The position numbers and the translations under genes are program-made. From Parvularculaceae bacterium (GTDB lineage: Bacteria > Pseudomonadota > Alphaproteobacteria > Caulobacterales > Parvularculaceae), in the NCBI GenBank assembly GCA_027080545.1, contig JALWRV010000303.1:1-15358 (forward strand): a stretch of DNA of 15,358 nucleotides, in the 5' to 3' direction. The notes beneath the pieces were generated by a model. It was not told where the DNA came from, searched no databases, and was given only the letters and a program-made list of their open reading frames with translations. Numbering within the stretch: position 1 is the stretch's first letter; each line of letters starts with the position of its first letter. This document shows positions 6,175-12,828 of the stretch, one piece after another.

Positions 6175-7328
6175 AGTCTGTCCTGTTACCGGAGCCTAGA
6201 GGCTCGCTGCTGACCGCTTGGCAGGAAATCAACTGGCCATTGGTGATATTGCTGACCCTGATTGCCGGGGCCGGTACCGCCACACTCTATTCGGTGGCGG
6301 GGGGATCTTGGTCTCCATGGGCCTTTCAGCATGTGATGCGCTTTACGGTGTCGCTGTTGGCTTTGTTCGTGGTTGGTTTTGTGCCCTTGCGTTATTGGCT
6401 GGCCTTGGCCTATCCGGCCTATGCGGTGGCGCTGGGGTTATTGGTGTTGGTGCCCATAATCGGTGAGATTTCCATGGGGGCGCAACGCTGGATCATGGTG
6501 GGGCCGGTGCAGGTGCAGCCATCGGAGCTGATGAAGGTGGCGATGATTTTGGCACTGGCGCGCTACTATCATGGGCTTGAGTTTAAGCGTGTTTCGAATC
6601 CGATTTTTCTGGCACCGCCTTTGGCCATGATTGGTTTGCCGGTGGCGCTTATTTTTAAGCAGCCCGATCTCGGCACGGCCTTGATGTTGGGGGCATCCGG
6701 GGTGGTTGTGATTTTATTGGCGGGACTAAGCTGGCGGGTGACCATTGTCGGCATGATCGCCGCTTTTGCCGGGGCTGTGGGGGCGATTAAAATGGGGCTG
6801 CTGAAAGCCTATCAAATTGACCGGCTCACGGCCTTTATGGACCCGGAAGCCGATCCGCTTGGTTCCGGCTATCATTTGCTGCAATCGAAAATTGCCCTTG
6901 GCTCTGGTGGCTTGTCGGGCAAGGGGTTTATGCAAGGTACCCAAAGCCAATTGCAATTTTTGCCGGAAAAACACACGGACTTTATTTTCACCATTTTCGG
7001 GGAGGAGTTTGGCTTCATTGGTACCATTCTCTTACTGTCCCTTTATTTCGCGGTTTTTGTCACCGCTATTAATATTGCCATGCGGGCCAAGTCGCATTTT
7101 GGCCGCCTGTTGGCCAGTGGCCTTTCCATTTCCTTTTTGCTCTATGTGCTGATCAATACGGGCATGGTCATGGGGCTGGCCCCTGTGGTGGGGGTGCCTT
7201 TGCCGCTGGTGTCCTATGGGGGCACGGTGATGTTGACGGTGATGGTCGGGTTCGGGCTGGTTATGAGCACCTGGATCAATCGGGATCAGGACACATTACG
7301 CACTGCCAGCACTATCAGGTCGCTCTAA
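6171..7328 (+). CDS. rodA: RodA, SEDS-family peptidoglycan glycosyltransferase
   Basis: A 385-residue integral membrane protein with about ten membrane segments. Family signatures: GAQRWIMVGPVQVQPSELMK, KQPDLGTALML, LGSGYHLLQSKIALGSGGLSGKG and EKHTDFIFTIFGEEFGFIG. D270 in HTDFIF matches the essential Asp of RodA/FtsW polymerases (D262 in E. coli RodA). It polymerises lipid II into glycan strands for lateral wall growth together with PBP2. ATG at 6171 shares four bases with the mrdA stop and has a strong AAGGGGGG ribosome site 5 bases upstream, typical of coupled translation. It is the last gene of the operon. I see no clear hairpin terminator in the 35 bases between rodA and the convergent HPt gene, so readthrough antisense to that gene is possible. 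Confidence 0.97.
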   Translation: MKSVLLPEPRGSLLTAWQEINWPLVILLTLIAGAGTATLYSVAGGSWSPWAFQHVMRFTVSLLALFVVGFVPLRYWLALAYPAYAVALGLLVLVPIIGEISMGAQRWIMVGPVQVQPSELMKVAMILALARYYHGLEFKRVSNPIFLAPPLAMIGLPVALIFKQPDLGTALMLGASGVVVILLAGLSWRVTIVGMIAAFAGAVGAIKMGLLKAYQIDRLTAFMDPEADPLGSGYHLLQSKIALGSGGLSGKGFMQGTQSQLQFLPEKHTDFIFTIFGEEFGFIGTILLLSLYFAVFVTAINIAMRAKSHFGRLLASGLSISFLLYVLINTGMVMGLAPVVGVPLPLVSYGGTVMLTVMVGFGLVMSTWINRDQDTLRTASTIRSL

Positions 7329-7363
7329 ACGGGTTTTGATAAAAGTGAAACAATCGAGTAATT

Positions 7364-7756
7364 TCAAGCCGATTTCAGTAATTCTTCCATGGCTATCTTG
7401 GCCACTTCGATGGAGTCTGGAATCTGTTTGAAATGGGTCTCGGCGTCATTGGCTTGCTCATTGCGGCAGGCCATTTCAAGCATTTTGGCGATATCGGCCA
7501 ATGCCACGGCCCCGAGATTGGCGGCGGAGCCTTTGAGGGCATGGGCCGATTTGGCCGCATCGGACAGGGCGCCCTGGCTTAATTGGCGGTTGAGGGCCTT
7601 AACCAATTCATCATTGGAAACCCAAAAAGCCTCTAAAATTGAGGCGGTTACCTCAACCCCCGCTGATGCAATCAGCGTTTCTATCTGTTCTGCCTCTAGC
7701 ACCGGCTCTCTTGAACCCTCTATCATCATAGTCAAATCGCCACCCATGGCGTGCAT
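7364..7756 (-). CDS. Stand-alone HPt (histidine phosphotransfer) domain protein
   Basis: A 130-residue, mostly helical cytoplasmic protein. Residues about 22-128 form an HPt four-helix domain; SAHALKGSAANLGA (70-83) is the signature with phospho-accepting H72, followed by LADIAKMLEMACR. Such proteins relay phosphoryl groups between hybrid histidine kinases and response regulators. It is not ChpT, which has a different, longer dimeric fold. No kinase or receiver gene lies nearby, so its partners are unknown. The start is uncertain: ATG at 7756 or 7747 lacks a clear ribosome site, and ATG 7729/7726 (MMIEGSREP) after GGTGGCGA is as likely; the domain is unaffected. The gene is convergent with rodA and divergent from the transporter gene. 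Confidence 0.87.
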   Translation of the reverse strand: MHAMGGDLTMMIEGSREPVLEAEQIETLIASAGVEVTASILEAFWVSNDELVKALNRQLSQGALSDAAKSAHALKGSAANLGAVALADIAKMLEMACRNEQANDAETHFKQIPDSIEVAKIAMEELLKSA

Positions 7757-7881
7757 CGCGCGACTTTTTTCAAAGTTTGATGCTGCCCCCGTTTCTGCCG
7801 CGCCGATTATTTGCTATAAGCGGTAAAGAAATTTCTAAAATAGCTGAAAAAAGTACAAAAATTAACGAGGGAACCCAGTAA
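7757..7881. promoter_or_regulatory. Divergent intergenic region between HPt gene and NSS transporter gene
   Basis: This 125-base AT-rich spacer must hold promoters for both genes. On the plus strand TATAAG (7815-7820) resembles a -10 element, but the -35 position (TTTCTG, 7792-7797) is poor. GAGGGAA near 7867-7873 is the likely ribosome site of the transporter gene. I could not assign the minus-strand promoter. Confidence 0.3.
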
Positions 7882-9459
7882 ATGGCAGGATCTACTAACC
7901 CCAATGCGGTTAACGCGCAGTGGTCATCAAAATTTGCGTTCATCATGGCAGCCATCGGTTCGGCGGTCGGATTGGGCAATTTATGGCGTTTTCCCTATGT
8001 GGCTGGGGAAAATGGTGGCGGGGCGTTTGTCCTATTCTATATCATCTGTGTGTTGTTGATCGGCCTGCCGGTGCTGACCGCTGAATTGATGATCGGACGG
8101 CGAGGCAAAATGTCCGCCGTTGGTTCGGTGGTTTCCATGGCCAAAGCCGAGGGCAAATCACCTTGGTGGGCCTTGCAATCTTGGATGGGGATGATCGGAT
8201 CCTTCATCATTCTGACCTTCTATTCGGTGATCGCCGGGTGGGTGTTGGCCTATGTGGTGATGATCGGGCGCGACCTGTTGGCGGGACTGGCCACGGATGG
8301 CTTGTCTGCGGGGGCATTTTCCCACATGTATGGGGCGGCGTCTGATGCGGTGTTGGCCGCTGGTGGCAGCGCGGAGGCTGCCAAAGAGGCGGGCACGCAA
8401 GCGGTAACCGGACAATTATCGTCACTTTTGGAAAGTCCGGGCCGGATGATCTTCTATCATGGCCTGTTTATTGCGCTCACCGTGTTTATTGTTGCCCGGG
8501 GGATTAAGGGCGGTATTGAAAAGGCTGTGACTATTTTGATGCCGGCTTTTTTCTTCATGCTTGTGGCATTGGTTATATTCTCCTTGATGGAAGGCGATAG
8601 TGGCCGCGGTCTCAACTTCCTGTTCGGGTTCCGGGTTGATGATGTGACACAGCCGGACGGCTCTATCTGGGGCGGCTTTATGGACGGGTTAAAAGATGGC
8701 TCGCTCATTTCTGCGGCGCTGGGGCAGGCCTTTTTCTCCATCGGTCTTGGATCGGCCTTGATGGCCACCTATGGGGCCTATATGGCTCGAGAACAGGATT
8801 TGCCCGGTTCGGCGCGGCTGGTGGCCTTGTCCGATACGGGCGTGGGTATTTTGGCCGGCATCGCCATTTTCCCAATTGTGTTCCACATGGGGTTGAATCC
8901 TGCTGGTGGTCCTACCTTAATGTTCCAGACCCTACCCTTGGCCTTTCAGGGCATGCCCTTTGGGGCCCTGTTCGGCTTGATGTTCTTCATTCTGGCCTTC
9001 TTCGCCGCCATTACCTCGTCCATCGCCCTGTTGGAAACAGCGACATCTTGGTTGGAAGAACAACGCCCCGGCAAACAAAGGGTGGGCATTGCAATCTTTC
9101 TTGGGCTGGTGGTGTTTGGTCTCGGTATTTTTCAAGCGCTGTCGCAAGTGCCGGATAGTGCCGTCAATCAATGGCGTCCCTGGGGGGGCATGAGCCTGTT
9201 CCAGAATGGGGATGGCACGGGCATGGATCTGTTGAGTTTTTCCAGCGCCTTGACAGATATTGTTCTGCCCTTTGCTGGATTGATCACCGCGATATTTGCT
9301 GGTTGGGTGATTTCAACTACCACCACCAGCGAGGAAATCGGTTTCAAATCGGATCGTTGGTTTAAGGTATGGCTTTTTCTTATCCGCTTTGTTTGTCCGC
9401 TCGCGATTCTGGCGGTGCTGTTCTATTCGCTGATATGGGTGCCGTTCCTTGCCTCATAG
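7882..9459 (+). CDS. Sodium-dependent transporter, NSS (neurotransmitter:sodium symporter) family
   Basis: A 525-residue LeuT-fold secondary transporter. The first membrane helix has the hallmark AAIGSAVGLGNLWRFPY (residues 23-39), followed by NGGGAFVLFY and helix 2 (GLPVLTAELMIGRR). Helix 6 shows the unwound substrate/sodium region QAFFSIGLGSALMATYGAY (from residue 282). Roughly 11-12 membrane segments are visible. A 45-residue Ala/Ser-rich external loop lies between helices 3 and 4 (about 137-185). Known members import amino acids or other small amines with Na+; substrate cannot be told from sequence. At 525 residues it is longer than MhsT/TnaT-type members (about 450) but normal for marine proteobacterial paralogues. 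It appears to be a single-gene unit ending at the terminator at 9482-9519. Confidence 0.93.
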   Translation: MAGSTNPNAVNAQWSSKFAFIMAAIGSAVGLGNLWRFPYVAGENGGGAFVLFYIICVLLIGLPVLTAELMIGRRGKMSAVGSVVSMAKAEGKSPWWALQSWMGMIGSFIILTFYSVIAGWVLAYVVMIGRDLLAGLATDGLSAGAFSHMYGAASDAVLAAGGSAEAAKEAGTQAVTGQLSSLLESPGRMIFYHGLFIALTVFIVARGIKGGIEKAVTILMPAFFFMLVALVIFSLMEGDSGRGLNFLFGFRVDDVTQPDGSIWGGFMDGLKDGSLISAALGQAFFSIGLGSALMATYGAYMAREQDLPGSARLVALSDTGVGILAGIAIFPIVFHMGLNPAGGPTLMFQTLPLAFQGMPFGALFGLMFFILAFFAAITSSIALLETATSWLEEQRPGKQRVGIAIFLGLVVFGLGIFQALSQVPDSAVNQWRPWGGMSLFQNGDGTGMDLLSFSSALTDIVLPFAGLITAIFAGWVISTTTTSEEIGFKSDRWFKVWLFLIRFVCPLAILAVLFYSLIWVPFLAS

Positions 9460-9481
9460 CAGCTAGAGCAGGAAGAAATGT

Positions 9482-9519
9482 AAAAAATGCCATCGCCTGA
9501 AAAGGTGATGGCGTTTTTT
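9482..9519. terminator. Strong bidirectional intrinsic terminator
   Basis: GCCATCGCCT (9489-9498) pairs with AGGTGATGGC (9503-9512; one G-U pair) around a GAAA tetraloop. Six A (9482-9487) and six T (9514-9519) flank the stem, so it ends with a U-run on either strand. It lies between the convergent NSS transporter and pip genes and would serve both. Confidence 0.92.
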
Positions 9520-9527
9520 AATAGGTT

Positions 9528-10478
9528 TTATGGTCTGAACTTATCCGTGGCTTCAACCAGGGCGGCAATAATGCCGGGCTCGCTGGCCGCATGACCGGCA
9601 TCGGGAACCACCACCAGCTCAGCGGCGGGCCAATGGCGGGTCAGCTCCCATGCGCTTTTCATGGGCGTTACCACATCATAGCGCCCTTGTACCACCACCG
9701 CGGGAATATGGCTGATCTTGTCAACATGGGCGATCAGTTGGTCATGGCGCTCGAAAAAACCATCATGGACAAAATAATGGCATTCGATACGCGCAAAGGC
9801 GAGAGCGAACTGGTCGCTGGCAAAAGCCGTTTGACGCTCTGGTGAAGGCAAGAGAGAAACGGTGGTGCCTTCCCAAACGCTCCAAGCGCGGGCAGCCTCC
9901 ATCTGGGCTTGCTCATCCTGATCGGTGAGGCGTTTGTGATAGGCGTGTAGCAAATCGTTTCGTTCTGCTTCGGGGATAGGGGCGAGAAATTTTTCCCACG
10001 CATCCGGGAACATCCAACTGGCCCCTTCTTGATAGAACCATCTGATTTCTTCACGCCGCAGGGTAAAGATGCCGCGCAGCACCAATTCTGTTACCCGCTC
10101 TGGATGGGTTTGGGCATAGGCGAGGGACAAGGTGGAGCCCCAAGAACCGCCAAAGACCTGCCATTGTTCAATGTCCAAATGGCGACGAATGGTCTCAATA
10201 TCGCTGACCAGATCCCATGTGGTGTTTTCGCGTAATTCCGCGTGAGGGGTAGAGCGACCACAACCGCGCTGATCAAACATGATAATGCGATAGGCTTGCG
10301 GGTCAAAATAGCGCCGCATGGACGGGCTGGAGCCGCCACCGGGCCCCCCATGGAGCACAATCACCGGTTTACCGGAAGGGTTGCCCGAAACCTCATAATA
10401 GATTTCGTGCAAGGGAGAAACTTTGAGGCGGCCTGAATGAAATGGCTCAATAGGCGGATAAAGGGTGGTGATGGTCAT
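9528..10478 (-). CDS. pip: Proline iminopeptidase (prolyl aminopeptidase, alpha/beta hydrolase, peptidase S33)
   Basis: A 316-residue cytoplasmic serine exopeptidase that removes N-terminal proline from peptides. Seen: oxyanion-hole motif HGGPGGG (43-49), FDQRGCGRS (68-76), nucleophile motif GGSWGS with S112, acid D268 in GRYDVVTP and H296 in DAGHAA. D268 and H296 fall at the same numbers as in the Serratia marcescens enzyme, so length and spacing are canonical. A helical cap lies between about residues 140 and 230 (RREEIRWFYQEGASWMFPDAW). ATG at 10478 has no good ribosome site (GGGGCC is 13 bases away and A-rich sequence precedes the start), so initiation may be weak. The gene is convergent with the NSS transporter and shares its terminator; it is divergent from the lipoprotein gene. 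Confidence 0.96.
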   Translation of the reverse strand: MTITTLYPPIEPFHSGRLKVSPLHEIYYEVSGNPSGKPVIVLHGGPGGGSSPSMRRYFDPQAYRIIMFDQRGCGRSTPHAELRENTTWDLVSDIETIRRHLDIEQWQVFGGSWGSTLSLAYAQTHPERVTELVLRGIFTLRREEIRWFYQEGASWMFPDAWEKFLAPIPEAERNDLLHAYHKRLTDQDEQAQMEAARAWSVWEGTTVSLLPSPERQTAFASDQFALAFARIECHYFVHDGFFERHDQLIAHVDKISHIPAVVVQGRYDVVTPMKSAWELTRHWPAAELVVVPDAGHAASEPGIIAALVEATDKFRP

Positions 10479-10591
10479 TTTTTTGCTGACAGGCCCCGTT
10501 TACTTATGGCAGAATTTGCCGGTGATCATCTGTTGGGGAATGGTCATAACGGGTTGTATCACGAGGGGCAAAGGCATTTTACGGTAATATT

Positions 10592-10618
10592 TTGACAGAT
10601 TATTCGGATATTTATCTG
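10592..10618 (+). promoter_or_regulatory. Candidate promoter of the lipoprotein gene
   Basis: A perfect TTGACA (10592-10597) lies in the 235-base pip/lipoprotein spacer. The best -10-like sequence, TATCTG (10613-10618), is only 15 bases away and matches poorly. Position, about 100 bases before the gene, is reasonable; assignment is weak. I found no other gene or strong structure in this spacer. Confidence 0.25.
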
Positions 10619-10713
10619 AATGAACGGAAATTAATTGCGGTTTTGCCTGAATTTCGTCTAATTCGTCACGCAACCTATTGGGGTCAAGAGGGGGTGAGTG
10701 AAAGGGTAGTCGC

Positions 10714-11418
10714 GTGCTGCGTCCTGTTCTGCGTTTTTCCAACAGCTTTCTCCCGGCGGGGCGAGCCATTCTCGTTAGTTTAGCTTTCATGGTCGGTCTT
10801 TCAGGTTGTGCTTCGGTGCGCTTGAATATGGGCGACGAAGCCAAGCTGAAACAGGCAGAGAAAATATCGCACGAACGCGCGGCCTTGGCGGAGGCCTCAC
10901 GGGCCTTGAATATTACCCCCTGGCCGGAAGTATCCTCCCATAAGCCCAGTGCTAGGCTGGTTAATCTGTTGTTTGGCAAGGATGAGCCTGCGGGCATGAG
11001 CCGGGAAGCCGCTTGCGCGACCTATATTGAAAGCCTGTCAGTCACGCCGCAAATGCTGGCGGTGCGGATTCAGATGGATGCGGACCAAACTCTTGCCCGG
11101 GGGCGCGTGGTGGCGGAAATGGGGCGCCAAGCCAGTCAATCCTTGCAGCCGAACCAAGATGATGTGGTGTTGATGGAAGCGGCCATCGCCAATTTGCGCG
11201 AAGCCCGCACCATGTATGTGATGAGTTTGAAAATGGCCCGCAAGCGTGGGGCCCCCATCACTAATAGCGAGATTGATGACCTGAGCCATGCGTTTCAACA
11301 AACCATGACAGACATAGGCCTAGCCGCCGATGTGGTTGCGCAACAAGCAGCGGATAATAATCGCTCTAACTATGCCGAGCCAAAAGGCAGCGCCACAGAC
11401 GGGTTTTCAGCGCGATAG
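10714..11418 (+). CDS. Predicted outer-membrane lipoprotein of unknown function
   Basis: A 234-residue protein I do not recognise. Residues 1-31 form a lipoprotein signal peptide: basic N-terminus (LRPVLRF, GR), hydrophobic AILVSLAFMVGLSG, then lipobox LSGC with C32 as the lipidated residue. Ala at +2 favours outer-membrane sorting under the E. coli rule. The mature part is hydrophilic and predicted largely helical, with EAKLKQAEKISHERAALAEASRAL near the start, MSREAACATYIESL in the middle and a long helix-like MEAAIANLREARTMYVMSLKMARKRG; one further Cys (in EAACAT) is present. The start is GTG at 10714, with AAAGGG 7 bases upstream; no better start exists before the signal peptide. It stands alone between pip and an MFS gene. 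It appears intact. Confidence 0.82.
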   Translation: MLRPVLRFSNSFLPAGRAILVSLAFMVGLSGCASVRLNMGDEAKLKQAEKISHERAALAEASRALNITPWPEVSSHKPSARLVNLLFGKDEPAGMSREAACATYIESLSVTPQMLAVRIQMDADQTLARGRVVAEMGRQASQSLQPNQDDVVLMEAAIANLREARTMYVMSLKMARKRGAPITNSEIDDLSHAFQQTMTDIGLAADVVAQQAADNNRSNYAEPKGSATDGFSAR

Positions 11419-11596
11419 GGTTGTTGGGTTTTTCAATTTCTCGCCTTGTTCTCATTCAGAATCATAAATGCCAACGGCCTAGGAAGTCGCGGTTTTCGAT
11501 AGGCTCAGCATGAGGCTTGGTTTGATGGTCTAGGGCACGGTGAAAAATTATCGTGGCCTCTAGCCTTTGGGCGCCGTTTCGTGCTGCAAAGCCTTT
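11419..11596 (+). promoter_or_regulatory. Spacer before the MFS gene with candidate promoter at 11522-11551
   Basis: TTGATG (11522-11527) and AATTAT (11546-11551) are spaced 18 bases apart and each match the sigma-70 consensus at four of six positions. No terminator hairpin for the upstream lipoprotein gene is apparent, so the two genes could also share a transcript. Confidence 0.25.
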
Positions 11597-12808
11597 ATGC
11601 GACACAATAGAGCCCATCTTTATACCGGTTTTTATCTCGCCCAGTTTTTGTTTTTGGGGGTGCAGCTTCCGTTTTTTCCCGGTTGGCTGGATGCCAAAGG
11701 GTTTAGTGCCGCTGAGATAGGGTGGTTGACCGGTGGGGCATTGATTATGCGCCTATTGCTTGGTGCGGCCTTGGCGTGGTGGGCGGAAAGTTTGCGCGAT
11801 CAACGCTTGGCCTTGCGGGCGGTGGCGGGGCTGATGTTTGCGACCAGCTTTTTGCTGTTGTTCACAGAGGCGAAAATTCTCATCGCTGTGCTGGCCATGC
11901 TGATGCTGTTTTCCTTTGGCTGTCTTGTGCCTTTAACTGACACGGCTGTGTTGCGGGCGGACAAGCAGGGCTTGTTGACCTATGGCAAATCGCGGGGGGT
12001 GGGCTCCATCGCCTTTATCCTGGCCAATTTGTTGGGCGGGGTGATCATTACCCGCTATGGAGAGCAGTCGGGCCTATGGTGGATTGTCGGGGCCACTGGG
12101 ACCACGCTTTTGGTGGCGTTCTTAATTCCAAAAGTGCTGCCCTTACACCAGCTTGATCGATTAAAAGAAGTAAAACCCGAAAGCACCAGCACCATTCGAC
12201 CGCCGCGCCTTGGGGATGCGGCACGGTTGGTGCGCTCGAAATCCTTTCTTCTTTTATTGCTGGCCTCGGGCATGGTGCAGGGGGCCCATGCCACCTATTA
12301 CACTTTTTCTGAATTGCATTGGTCTAATCTTGGTTATGGGAGTGATCTCATCGGCTTGCTGTGGACCATTGGGGTGGTGTGTGAAATTTTTCTACTTTAT
12401 CAGGCCAAGCCTTTACTAAAGCGATTTAATCCCGTCTGGCTCATCATTGCCGGGGCGATAGCGGCGATGGTGCGCTGGCCCCTGATCGGTCTGTCTCCGC
12501 CGCTTTATGTGTTGATGGTTCTACAAGGGCTTCACGCCTTTACCTTTGCCGCCACCTATATGGGCACGGTGGAGTTTGTGGCCCGCGCCGTGCCGGGTAA
12601 TCTTACCAACACTGCCATGACGCTGGTTTCGACCATTGGGGTGGGGGCCATGACCGGCATCGCTGCCATTGCCATGGGCCGGGTGTTCACCCCCGAGGCG
12701 CCGGGGATGGCCTATGATTTTATGGGCCTGATGGGAGGCGTGGGATTGTTGGCGGGATTGGCCTTGTTTACCCGTTGGGATGGCGGGCTTATTCGCACAC
12801 AGAGGTAG
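11597..12808 (+). CDS. MFS transporter, PPP/HcaT-like (MFS_1_like) family
   Basis: A 403-residue membrane protein with about twelve membrane segments in two halves, separated by a polar loop at about residues 183-213 (LDRLKEVKPES...RPPRLGDAARLVRSKS). The N-terminal HLYTGFYLAQFLFLGVQLPFFPGWLD and the following GFSAAEIGWLTG are typical of the family of E. coli HcaT (3-phenylpropionate transporter) and its many uncharacterised relatives; LTDTAVL and YGKSRGVGSIAFILAN are further family segments. Substrate is unknown; phenylpropionate is not implied, since no catabolic genes lie nearby. I chose ATG at 11597 (MRHNRAHLY) because the upstream TTG at 11567 adds ten residues with no ribosome site; neither start has a good one. 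It ends 20 bases before the convergent CHASE2 gene. Confidence 0.85.
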   Translation: MRHNRAHLYTGFYLAQFLFLGVQLPFFPGWLDAKGFSAAEIGWLTGGALIMRLLLGAALAWWAESLRDQRLALRAVAGLMFATSFLLLFTEAKILIAVLAMLMLFSFGCLVPLTDTAVLRADKQGLLTYGKSRGVGSIAFILANLLGGVIITRYGEQSGLWWIVGATGTTLLVAFLIPKVLPLHQLDRLKEVKPESTSTIRPPRLGDAARLVRSKSFLLLLLASGMVQGAHATYYTFSELHWSNLGYGSDLIGLLWTIGVVCEIFLLYQAKPLLKRFNPVWLIIAGAIAAMVRWPLIGLSPPLYVLMVLQGLHAFTFAATYMGTVEFVARAVPGNLTNTAMTLVSTIGVGAMTGIAAIAMGRVFTPEAPGMAYDFMGLMGGVGLLAGLALFTRWDGGLIRTQR

Positions 12809-12828
12809 AGAGCCGAACAGGGGCTTCG

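Noticed and set aside
7389..7826. 145-residue plus-strand open frame opposite the HPt gene
   Set aside because: The minus-strand frame carries the HPt signature; the plus-strand translation shows no recognisable feature and is a shadow.
10500..10997. 165-residue minus-strand open frame between pip and the lipoprotein gene
   Set aside because: It runs antisense through the lipoprotein gene, has no motif, and its part in the spacer is low-complexity basic sequence.
11567..11596. TTG start adding ten residues to the MFS transporter
   Set aside because: No ribosome site, and the extra residues (with two adjacent Cys) are unlike the family's N-terminus, which begins near MRHNRAH.
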